Below are positions 45,308 through 55,767 of a DNA stretch of 64,000 nucleotides, piece by piece. Position numbers and translations under genes: made by a program. The stretch's first letter is position 1, and each line of letters starts with the position of its first letter. Origin of the DNA: Primula veris (lineage: Eukaryota > Streptophyta > Magnoliopsida > Ericales > Primulaceae); assembly GCA_963682055.1 (NCBI GenBank), contig OY821750.1, positions 31,256,402 through 31,320,401 on the forward strand, written 5' to 3'. The notes beneath the pieces are model-generated. The model did no database searches, had not been told where the DNA came from, and saw only the letters and a list, made by a program, of their open reading frames with translations.

Positions 45308-45649
45308 TAATAATAGAGTACACTAAACACTAAACACTAAACGTATTTTTTTCCCACTAATTAGAGATTTAAGTATTAAAAATTGCCGCAAGGAAATGTC
45401 ACAAAATAGTATTGCTAACTTTGAACTTGTACAAATGATTTCATAGTATCTATGTTTTTCATTTAATGAATAGGTGATTAATAAAATGGCAATAACAAAA
45501 AAAAAAATCACTAATTAGGGGTTTAAGTATAGTATTGGGATGGGAGGGGACATAGAACCAAACCCTATGAGCTAAGAAAGAATACATTTAAGTGCACGAT
45601 AATGAACAATACATGACAAAAGAAAAACATTTATTTCCTCCTGCTCATT

Positions 45650-45780
45650 TCGTTTTCAATTAATTGTCTATTACGAAAATATGTGCAATTTTAAACGTTT
45701 AATAACTTGTATCAAAATTATCGGAATAAAATTTTTAAAAAGTTAATTATATAGTTTAAAAATTAAATTATTTGGTATAT
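45650..45780. mobile_element. Truncated Stowaway-like MITE
   Basis: Left half only: ATTTCGTTTTCAATTAATTG, TATTACGAAAATATGTGCAA and TTGTATCAAAATTATCGGAA match the first subfamily, then similarity stops. The right arm is missing. Confidence 0.5.
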
Positions 45781-45821
45781 GTAATTTAATTGTTTAAACA
45801 TTTACTTCCATACAAACCATT

Positions 45822-46024
45822 CACTACAAAATAATGTTTGATTTAGTAAAAGTCAAAAACTGTCACAAGGCTGTCACTAATTTAAAAATTTATCACAAAT
45901 CTGTCGCAAATTGATTAAACTGTCACAAATCCGTCACAAAAACCGTCGCTAATAAGCTCATAACAAAAAATACCGTCACTAATTCCGCTAATCCCGTCAC
46001 GATTTGGGTATTTTTTTTGTAGTG
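45822..46024. mobile_element. CACTA-like MITE, copy 4 (target duplication ATT)
   Basis: 203 bp in the orientation of copy 1, from CACTACAAAATAATG to TTTTTTTTGTAGTG, with perfect 3-bp flanks ATT (45819-45821, 46025-46027). The terminal repeats are the least diverged of the family in this window, suggesting a younger insertion. Confidence 0.82.
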
Positions 46025-46027
46025 ATT

Positions 46028-48033
46028 AAACTATATCTTTTAACTAAAAATATCATTTTTGTAAAGAAAAAACAGTTGGTTGATGTAGTGTATTCGGTAT
46101 TCCAGTGGGGTGCTATGACAGTAATTTAGGACAAAAAAAGTATTTATGAATTTTTGTCGTGTGAGATGTTTCCATATAATAACAGCAAATGTAAGCTTTG
46201 AAAAAGGCAGGAAAATCGAATGGCTAACATTGAGTCAATAAAATGAAAGGTTCAAATGCTACAAATTTGTTAAAACCAGATCAATATTTTGTCACAAAAT
46301 ATGTAAGAAAAACAGCCCACGGGATTCAACATTGAGATAAGAAAAACACAGAATCCTCAAAGTACAAAAAATCTGCAACATTTCACGTGTTATATTATAC
46401 TTTTATGATCCAAACTATCGTGCATGGTGCCTTTTCAATTATTATTTCACCCTTAACAAAAATATTATCTAAGTGAATCCCCGTCCACACTTTTTTCATA
46501 AAGTGAACTTGTGAATAACGAAAATATTTCCTTAGGAAATTTGAAGCCTCAGTGTCTTGCTTCGTCTCTCCTTTTTATTTTCGTCCAAATTTTAAATTTT
46601 TACAACTTATTTCACACTTTTATAGACTTTAATAATATATTTTATGCAAATTTCATAATTAGACATAACATTACTTGAAACTATTTTTTTTAATTTCATT
46701 AATTATTTTATACTAGTTTTATTTATTTATTTCAAAATAAATTTTGTGTGACTTTTTGATTAAATTTTTTTTGTTGAAATGTATAGATATATATATATAT
46801 ATATAATCGTAATTATGGATTTTTTTAACAAATATTTTGAATTAAAATTGTAGGAAGACACGAAAATGGACATGGAATAGAGTACATAAAATCTGCAATT
46901 CATAATGTCCATCTTGGGCCTATTTTGATGCTTTAAAAGCCCGGTAAATAACTGATATTTATACCAACAACACATTTATAGTCCTTGAAAATGCAATCAA
47001 TTAAGGACCAAAAACATATAAGAGAATTTAGATCATAAAAGATTACTCATATGTCACATTTTACAAGATTTTTTAAATAGAGATTCTGCGTTGAAAGTTT
47101 TTAAAGTTTCAGTCATCTGATCCAATAAAAAAGAGCTTCAAAACTGTTTTTAAACTTAAAAAACAACTTATAATCTATACGGAAAAGATATTAAAATGTA
47201 AAAAAAAGTTTAAAAGTTGTTTTTAATCTTAAAAAAAATATTATAGTCAAAGTGTAAAAAAATAACTTAAAAATTATTTTTTTAGTGTTTGTTTGAATTA
47301 TTAAGTAAAAAAATAAAATTACGAAAATAATTTTTTTTTTTTTATGAGTAGAACCACGTTACGCACGCTGCTAGTGTGCTTCTTGCTCGCGATGAAAGAA
47401 AGAAGATCCACAAGGTTGAGTTCAGATTTGACTGTTTGTAGCATGGAAGCAGACTATCCAAAAATATTATTAAAAGGTAAACTCACACTAATGACAAATT
47501 AATGAGCCATTAATCCCATGCAGTATATAAACCGTGTAGAATTATATATGCCTACTTGTTATAATCGGAATAGAAGTTGGTGAGGTCGAGGTCGATTTTC
47601 GACCAAAAGCTGTGCACATGTAACTGTTGTTGTACCCAATAGAAGGAGATAAATCGGAAGCCGAAAATATTATATGGTTAGACAGTTATAACTCATATTA
47701 CAAATAATTTAGAAGAATCGTGAGATAAACAATCAGTATTAATATATAATATGGTGTAAGAAAAAAGGATTCAACATGATTTTTAATATGAACATTAATG
47801 TTGCACACTGAATCCATGATAAACAATCAAATTCGTTTACATAAAATTACAAATACATCGATGTATTATGTAGAAACAATGAACTAATTTACATTTTCTC
47901 TGTTTCTCTCAAGCTATAAAACTCGCTCGAACAACAAATGAATCATTATCGTTTTCCTTTCCATCTTTACCCTTTAGTAGAGACTTCAACGCGAAAAATC
48001 GACAATAATCCTCAAGTGTATATAGTAATACTA
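46028..48033. other. Intergenic and 3' flank of the heptahelical protein gene
   Basis: AT-rich, with a (TA)n microsatellite at 46786-46804. It includes a repeated TTTTTAAACTTAAAA / AAAGTTGTTTTTAATC block around 47150-47330. No gene is supported. The last 150 bp or so are probably the 3' UTR of the minus-strand gene. Confidence 0.4.
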
Positions 48034-51000
48034 TTACTTCACGTTACAATCTACATTCCCGCGATATTTGAGAAAAATAAGCGCAGCCCCGTAATGAGCC
48101 AAAGCACCCATCATCACGAAAACATGAAATATTTGGTGACTATGTCCCGCTATGTCAAACCAACCAGGCCTCCACCTTTCAGGTACACGTGTCACATAGA
48201 AAACCGTTCCTATTAAATAAGAAAACGCCATACCAGCCTCATAAGCCAGTGTTATATTACGATGAGGATCATGCCAATTCACAATCACCGAATGTGTCGC
48301 GGGTATAATCCCAAACAATCCCATAGCCACAAATAAAAGTGCACGGAACGCACGATATTTCCCTTTGGAAAAAGCCGGCGTGAGAAGCGTTACGATTGTA
48401 AATATTCCGAATATCGAAATCCCACTAAGGTAAATAACTTGCCAAATGGGGGTACATTGGAAAATATAGTACATGGGTGGGAAAAATGAAGTGACTATCA
48501 TAACAGCTATACCAACATAATCCATTCTTAGTAAAAATATGTTGAGGTCATGTGAGTGGCAACAAAATAGGTGACACGTGGAGCTTGAAATTAAGCAAAA
48601 CATTGAGCCTGCTAAGAATATAAAGAAGGGCCATGTTGTGGTGTTTAAGTGGGCCGAGTTTGGGCCCGTTTGTACATGTTTTGATGGGCTTAAATTGATG
48701 TTATTCGATGAAGTGTGAGAAATGTTTGCCTCTTGAGACTTGGGATAAGTGCTGCACAAAGTCATTATTTATATAAGTTTCTTGATAAAAGTCTAAATAA
48801 ATTTTGATTATTGCTTATTTGATTGCTTACGTAGATTAAATTAACTTTCTCTTTCATATCGATAAACACTTTGAGCTTAGAGTAACAATTGTTAGCTTTT
48901 AATTTCGAGAAAAAACGTTCAAAACCTTATTAAAACAACCTTAAGATTTAGGCACTTACGGACCAATTGTGTGTGTATTTAGGGTGAGCGGTTAATTGAT
49001 AGTATAGTTTAGTTTAGTTAATTGTAATTTCACATTTCATTAAGGCCGGCCAGGCCACATGAAAACTTTATAAGCTATAGTTTATTTTAACTGCCTTGGC
49101 TCTGGATTTTGGATTTGTTTTTTTGCTGTCCTAGTTTTATTAAAAAAAACAATCTAATCCAAAAGTTAACAAAAACTATGGATGATTATGTGGTATTTTT
49201 GAATAACAAATTTAATTTTTCTATTTTTAACAAATTAGGATTTGATAAATTAAAAACAAATTATAAAACACACTAAAACCCCAAATAAAAATATGGAACA
49301 TTAGGAGGGTCTATGCTAAAATTAAATACTAATCAAATACTCATTAATTATACCGAGTATTTGATTAGTATTTAAGTTTAGGTTAGACCCTTCTAAGTTT
49401 TCATATTTTTATTTGGGTTTTTAGTGTGTTTTACAATTTGTTTTTAATTTATCAAATTCTAATTTGTTAAAAATAGAAAAATTAAATTAGCTATTAAAAA
49501 GGACCACATAAACATCCATAGTTTTTGTTAACTTTTTGAATTGGATTGTTTTTTGATCCAATTGCTCAAGCAAATTAAGGGTAGGTTATTCAAATAAATC
49601 TTGGGGCAGCCAAAACAGATCCCTGAATTTTGCTTACAAAATCGTATTCGGTCTTGTATTTCATTTTCGTCATATATTACAAAATAATATTTGATTTAAT
49701 GAGAGTCAAAAGCTGTCACAAGTCTGTCACTAATTTAAAAAACTGTCATAAATCTGTCACAAATTCACTAAACTGTCACAAAACCATCACAAAAACCGTT
49801 GCTAATAAGCTCGTAACAAAAAATACCGTCACTAATCCCGTCGCTATTTGGGTTTTTTTTTTTTTTTATAGTGTATACATAAAACATTATATTGTACTAT
49901 TAATTATCTATTATAGAGCAAAATTATTAAGCTAAGTAAAAGATTTCCCCTTCCATTTACATTTTGACAATAATACATAGACAAACAGAAAAGCAAATAT
50001 AACATGAGTAGAAGGAAAAAATTGAATGTGTACCTGGGAAATATACCAAAAAGATCAGCAACTTGGGAAACATGCATCACATGAGCAACTGTCAAGCCCA
50101 CAAATATTGCAAACCCTATTAAATGCCTGTACAATTTACAGTATAATGTAAATGAAATTGAAATTTAATTAAGATTTGTTGCATTTCCTGTATAGATAAT
50201 CTATTAATCTTCCTGCAATTTTAAAGCTAAGAAAAGTAAATGTTCAAGTTACAGTATCAAGCTAGTTATATATAATAGTTTGTTAACTAAAAAAAATGTC
50301 AGCTTAGCACCAAAACGTCTATTGCTAAACTGATGATAAAATGAGTGTCGTTAAATTTAGCAACAGTTTAGCAACAGTTTTTGTTGCTAAATTGTTGCTA
50401 AAATTTAGCGACACTCACTTTATCAACACTTTTGAAAAAATAAACTGTTACTATGTTAATTTTTTTTCTTGTATTATACTCCTTTGTTTTCATACTTATA
50501 TGTACTTCACTCCTTCTAATAATAAATTAAAAAGGTACTCATTTATTTACAAATAGAATTCCGAAAGTAACATGGTCTTAGTATAACCAACTTACATACC
50601 TTCAGTAAATTATCATACAACTTCCTCCGTTTCTAAACAAATGTTTCATACGAAAATACGTACAATTTTGATCGACAGTTTTTTCACATCTACATTGCCA
50701 AAAAAACTACTTTCAAAAGTTAATCACGTAGTTCATGGTTATAACTATATGATGGAATTTTCAATTTTTTCATTTCGGAAATTTTGATATGAAAATTTTA
50801 ATGATCAAAGTTGCACATATTTTCGTAGAAAACATTTGTTAAGGACGGAGGGAGTAGTATATTGTGAGCTTACCTTGTTGTTTCTCAGAGACGATAGAAA
50901 CCAAATGATCAATCAAAATTGGATGAATAAAGGGACAAAAGATGAGTCAGTTCTACGAGTGAAAACGAATAAAAGCTTCTATACGTAAGGGTTGAAGTCA

Positions 51001-52160
51001 TTTTTGCTAAGTTGGGAAACGATACGGGAAACGAGTTAAAAATGTAACGGGAAACGCCAGCTTAGTTAAAAATTTAGTATAGGATATATAGGAAACGCTT
51101 TGTAAATCTCTCTCGATTTTATGGATTCCACGTACAATAATAATGTGAAGATATGGCTAATTTTTTATATTTTAAAAGATATATTAGCTAAATATTTGCT
51201 AAATATTTGAGAAACAAGAAATAATTTATCAAAATATCACATATGCTCATTTAGTAACTTGATCTAATTAAATAAATAAAAATTTCTATTTCTTTTAAAA
51301 AATACTAGTACTCAGAGTTTACAAGTTTCCTAAATATTTAATTGAAGTTTCCGAGAAACAATAGTGAAGATTTTCAAAAGGTTTCACTTAAGGTTTCAAA
51401 TGTTTCGAATATCTTCAACCAAAAATTCTTAAAGAGTACCGTACATGTTTCCCGAAAAACACGATACCGACCTAAACAGATTTTCGTGATAACCATGGGT
51501 CGAACTTAGGTACAAAAAAAGTGTATTTTAATGGAAGTGAAAGTCATTTGACAAAGAAAATGACGGAGAGTATCTAAAAATTGTTGCAGAAAATGAAATG
51601 CAACATATTAAAAATATGAATATACTCAAAAGTTAAACCTAAATACACAAAAAAGTTGTCAAACAAAAAACTATGATCAACTATCAAAAACCATCAGCTA
51701 AAACTAAAAGTGTTAAGTTCACTACTATATATAATAAAATGGAAAGGATACCATGGGAATGGATATTGTTCACGTGAATGTCACTAAATTAGCAACACGA
51801 TACTTAGTAACAAAACAACATCATATTATGTTGTTGCACTGATGCTAAATTTAACGACTCGATCAGAATAGCAATAGAGGTAATTAAACAAGTTTTTACT
51901 TACGTCCAAACATTGAGAGTCTCGTTATGCCACCGGAACAAGCTAAAAAACGCTTGTTTAAGAGGCCATTCAGCCCTATAATGATTCAATATATACTCAT
52001 TATCCTTCATATACTCAGGTAGCTCCTCATATCTCACCAAACTATATTGCTCCTTTTTATGTCTCCTTTTACTATTCTTTTCATAGCTTTTGTTACCATT
52101 TTCTTGATGCATGGTTTCTCTTTTTTTCCTCTTCCAAACAAACCTTTCACTAACATTCAT
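48034..52160 (-). CDS. Heptahelical transmembrane protein, PAQR/adiponectin receptor-like
   Basis: Three exons: 52160-51904, 50126-50034 and 48751-48034, all GT-AG with phase 2 kept, giving 355 residues. Plant HHP signatures: a cytosolic N-terminus with a basic KRRHKK, LVRYEELPEYMKDNEYILNH, YRAEWPLKQAFFSLFRWHNE and TLNVWTHLIGF at the start of helix 1. Six further hydrophobic segments follow in exon 3 (about residues 157-175, 190-207, 217-240, 250-272, 283-302 and 324-343). Zinc-ligand histidines of the PAQR family are present: H177 in TCHLFCCHS, and H322 and H326 in GHSHQIFH. In Arabidopsis such proteins (HHP1-5) are membrane proteins linked to hormone, sugar or stress responses; which one this matches cannot be said. 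An in-frame ATG at 52253 would add 31 hydrophobic residues. The ATG at 52160 is preferred because the added piece is unlike the family, but this is uncertain. Confidence 0.88.
49143..49555. mobile_element. Large fold-back element in intron 2 of the heptahelical gene
   Basis: About 410 bp. Arms of about 190 bp pair almost without gaps: AGTTAACAAAAACTATGGATG with CATCCATAGTTTTTGTTAACT, and AAACACACTAAAACCCCAAA with TTTGGGTTTTTAGTGTGTTTT. The loop lies near 49345-49355. Ends approximate; no target duplication found. Confidence 0.75.
49675..49873. mobile_element. CACTA-like MITE, copy 5
   Basis: 199 bp in the orientation of copy 1, from TATTACAAAATAATATTTG to TTTTTTTATAGTG, with AAGCTGTCACAAGTCTGTC, AAATCTGTCACAAATTC and AAACCATCACAAAAACCG inside. 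The left terminal C is mutated. It lies in intron 2 of the heptahelical gene, about 120 bp from the fold-back element. Confidence 0.72.
50330..50430. repeat. Near-perfect hairpin with TTAGCAACA units
   Basis: A 100-bp fold-back in intron 1: the left arm AAAATGAGTGTCGTTAAATT, TAGCAACAGTTTAGCAACA pairs with TGTTGCTAAATTGTTGCTA, AAATTTAGCGACACTCACTTT. Few mismatches are visible. Related TTAGCAACA / GTTGTTGC sequence lies at about 51780-51865 in the same intron. It is probably a small MITE, and a source of small RNA is possible. Confidence 0.65.
50621..50854. mobile_element. Stowaway-like MITE, second subfamily, copy 3
   Basis: 234 bp from CTTCCTCCGTTTCTAAACAA to TTTGTTAAGGACGGAGGGAG. Arms share ATACGAAAATACGTACAATT and AAAGTTAATCACGTAGTTCA with 29323-29527 and 29936-30170. 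The right flank is TA; the left flank reads AA. It lies in intron 1 of the heptahelical gene. Confidence 0.75.
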
Positions 52161-52327
52161 TTTTATGAGAAAATATATAGATATAGAGAGTAATAAGGAA
52201 TGGGTCATGGCCTCATGGGTGTTGAGCAACCTGTCCTGATTTGTTTTGCTCATTTAATTATATGATTTATTATAGTTGGGGGGTTTGTGGTTTTAAGTAG
52301 GTAAGCAATAAATACATTATCATATTG

Positions 52328-52491
52328 CACTAGAAAAAAAATATCCAAATAGTGACGGGATTAGTAACGGTATTTGTGACGACTTTGTGATAATTTAGTC
52401 AATTTACGACAGATTCGTGACAGCTTTTTAAATTAGCAACAGGCTTGTGACAGCTTTTGATTCTCATTAAATTAAATATTATTCGATAGTG
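52328..52491. mobile_element. CACTA-like MITE, copy 6 (shortened)
   Basis: 164 bp in the orientation of copy 2, from CACTAGAAAAAAAATATCC to TTATTCGATAGTG. It lacks the TTATTAGCGACGG block found in the other copies, so it carries an internal deletion. It lies about 70-240 bp upstream of the upper candidate start codon (52253) of the heptahelical gene, so it may overlap that promoter. Confidence 0.68.
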
Positions 52492-54032
52492 TATCTGTTA
52501 TTAAGTAAATACTAACACGGCAATTTGGTCATACTATCATTTTGGTTGTTTGGAATTTGTAACATGTGGCTAGGTTTTAATTTCAACAACTGAAATCATC
52601 GTATAATTTCTAAACAATACTATAAAATGACATGACAGCAACATACACATTTCATATTTTCGTTAGTAAAAAGTGACTATCTAGTTTTTAGTGCAATTAT
52701 TATATTAGTTACACTCATTTTAATTATCAACACAGAAATTAAAAAAGTGTGTTGCTATCATGATACTCGATAGAAGTAAATATAGTAGTTATGCATACAT
52801 GCAAGAAGTGATGTACGTATTATATTTATATTTTTTATAATTATGCGGCGAATTAAAAGCCTTAAAAAAAACAAAACAAAAAATACATGTTACGTAAAAA
52901 TCGGATCTCTCCTAATGTATTATTTTGGAAATGTTGCAAATTTGGAAGTATACCTGTTTTGAAGTCTCGATTTTTTTTAAAAATACCCGTACATTTTTAT
53001 ATTAATTACAATAATACCATACTCCCGTTAAAATATAAAAGATAAAACTAATAAAACTATTTATCACTCTTTAATAACCAAACATTATTTTAAATTTTAA
53101 AGAATGTTTTGTATTATCCACATATTTATATCATAAACATACATATCTTCTATATTTTTATTGCATTACGCGCCGCATCCACGCGTTGTCGATTACTAGT
53201 TTGATAATAAGTGAAGTTATAATAAGCTAAAATTTGAACGATATATAATAAGCCATGAAAGTAATTTATCGCCCTTTCATTTCGTAATTGTTTAGTCACG
53301 CCTAAGAACGAAGGAGTTAAAAATCCATTTATGACTAACGTGACTTAGGAGCTATATATATATATCTTGTACAAGTAAAACAAGGTTTCTTGTTAGCTAA
53401 TAAAGATTTTGGTATGACCAATTAATATCGACTATATAGTCGTCGTGTCTACACTTATAAGCCGAACAAGCTAGCTAGACGTCTTGTTTTATTTTATTTT
53501 TAATTAATTTATCAACGAGGATTGGAATTAGAGCAAAATGGAAATTGTGTATGGACTTGTTTCGTCGCAGACCAGCTAGATTGTTTCATAATCTGAATCA
53601 ATTTTTCCGACATATGAGTACGTGACATATCGTTATAATATGAATATTTGATCAATTAAAATATGAATCCAATGTAACTTCATCTTATAATACCATTCTT
53701 CTTCGTTTTACTCTACTAAGAGCGTTTAGTAAAAATATCGTAGAAACATTCGAGTATTTAATGTGCGATGTTTTCATCGACGAATAGTTTGTAAAAGTAA
53801 AACATGTATACCAAACAAGTTTTATTTTGAATAGGCTAAGGACCATTAAGCTATATTGTTAGGAATAAACGTGTCCCACTTCATAACCATAGAGGAAATG
53901 TCTCAACAACCATGTCGACCATAAAATTTCCAAAACAAAGTCGAGACCAAGTCATGCATCAAAAGTTGCATTAATTAAAGATAACAAGATGCATATTTAG
54001 TTGGATAAATGGGTGTTTGTTGAGGGCAACAA
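52492..54032. other. Intergenic, no gene seen
   Basis: AT-rich DNA between the heptahelical gene and the Mutator-like element. No open frame, RNA or element is supported. Confidence 0.4.
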
Positions 54033-54041
54033 TAACCACAA

Positions 54042-55024
54042 GGGTTAATTAGGGATTGTTTTAACTAATTTTAAGATTTGTGACATAACTTTTAACAATT
54101 TCATTTTATTGACCTAAATTTATAGTTTGATTTATTTTATTGACCCGCCGTTAAAATTTTTGGATGGAAATCGTTTTGAAGTTTCAATTTGGTTCATATA
54201 GTTTAAAACTTTACGATAAACGTTTAAAAATAGTACTAATTACACACTTATATAAAAACACTTGTATGAAAACTTATAAAACTGTCAATTGAAAGTTACA
54301 TTTTCATATGTAAATTGAAAAAACGAAGTAAGTTTTATAAATGCAAATTTAAAAATGATATAAAATTATCAAACAACGTGCTACAAACTAATAAATATAA
54401 GTTAAATCTTTTTTTTTTGGCTATGTAAGTTCATTATTAAACTTATTAAACGGGTATGAATTTTTTTATTGATTAGTCTTATGCTAAAATAAAATAAATT
54501 CTAATTAGATTCTAACCCATACAAAATTGGGCTTATTAGATCCAAATTTATTTATTTAGTATAATATTAACAAGTTTTGACATTATTCTATATTTAATTA
54601 TACGTAAAGAAATAAAAAAAAAAATTATTAAAATTGAATTGTTAGCAATTATCTTTTCAATTCATTAGCTTTGTAAAGATATATGTATATCATCTCAAGT
54701 AATACAATTCATATGGTGTTCGATACTTTTATTAATTTTATTCGCTAATTGTACAACCCACTTAAACACATTTTATATAAGTTTGTAATTTAGGCGTGTT
54801 TATATAATTGTGTAATTTCTACAAATTTTAAACGTTTATCGTAAAGTTTTAAATTATACGGACCAAATTACAACTTCAAAACGGTTTCCATCCAAAAAAA
54901 TATAATGACGGGACACTAAAACAAATCAAACTATAAATTTAGATCAATAAAACAGAATTTTTAAAAGTTGGGTCACTAATCTTAAAATTGACCAAAACTC
55001 AGCTTAACGGACCATAATTAACCC
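54042..55024. mobile_element. Mutator-like element with long terminal inverted repeats
   Basis: 983 bp. The outer arms of about 190 bp are inverted copies. The left starts GGGTTAATTAGGGATTGTTT and runs to AAACTTTACGATAAACGTTT. The right runs from AAACGTTTATCGTAAAGTTT to GGACCATAATTAACCC. Flanks TAACCACAA (54033-54041) and TAACTACAA (55025-55033) match at 8 of 9 bases, fitting a 9-bp Mutator target duplication. The 600-bp centre is AT-rich and has no open frame, so the element is non-autonomous. Confidence 0.8.
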
Positions 55025-55033
55025 TAACTACAA

Positions 55034-55767
55034 TACCCAAAATGATATGCCGCAATTGCTTAGCTATTGTATCTGGTAGAGCAACCATCAAATAATTTTG
55101 CTGAACCCATTTTATTTACTTCTGAACATATTCCAACATTTAACTTAAAAGATACCACATCTAAGAATATAAGAAAGATGTTTTCATATCCAAATTTTGT
55201 ATTCCAAAACCTTAACTAGTAACTACTGAATACCAATAGAAAGGAAACATGTTTGCAGGATATTGTAATCAACATGCGCAAAGGCGTAAAAAGTGAGCTA
55301 CCACTCTGAACTAGCCGATTAAGATTTCAGACAAACGGATTTTTCAAAATAAAACATTTTTCATGCAAGTACTCTGGCCTGATGAGGTAAAGACAGAAAA
55401 ACTATCAATGCCAAAGTCGGGCACTAATTTTCAAGGGAATACAAGTTCAACCTTATTTAAACACGTCCTGTATGGTTGATGTATTAAGTATGAAGGTGGT
55501 ATTCAACCTTCCCGAAATCCAATACTCCAAGATACACGAATATACATGTATATATAGGAAAATACAGCTTTATTGTTCCTGTACTTAACCCATAGATTGA
55601 TTTTTTTCAACGAACAGACTTGCTTTCAATGTCTCGGCAAGAACGCAAAACCAAGTCTACTGGTATGCGACCGATGAAAGCAGATTCCTCTTCGAGTGTG
55701 TGCAAGAGAAAGGGAGGGAGAGCGCTTCCCATTACTCCACGGTTCCAGTGAGAAAATGTGTAATTTT
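55034..55767. other. 3' flank and probable 3' UTR of sucrose-phosphate synthase
   Basis: No open frame is supported. The segment nearest 55767 is the likely 3' UTR of the minus-strand SPS gene; an A/T-rich AATAAA-like signal could not be placed with confidence. Confidence 0.4.

Noticed and set aside
46786..46804. AT dinucleotide runs (also 8866-8880, 17178-17197 and 18656-18674)
   Set aside because: Ordinary microsatellites in AT-rich plant DNA; no function is inferred.
52161..52253. 31-residue N-terminal extension of the heptahelical protein
   Set aside because: Its hydrophobic sequence is unlike the soluble N-terminus of the family. It is kept as an alternative in the gene entry.
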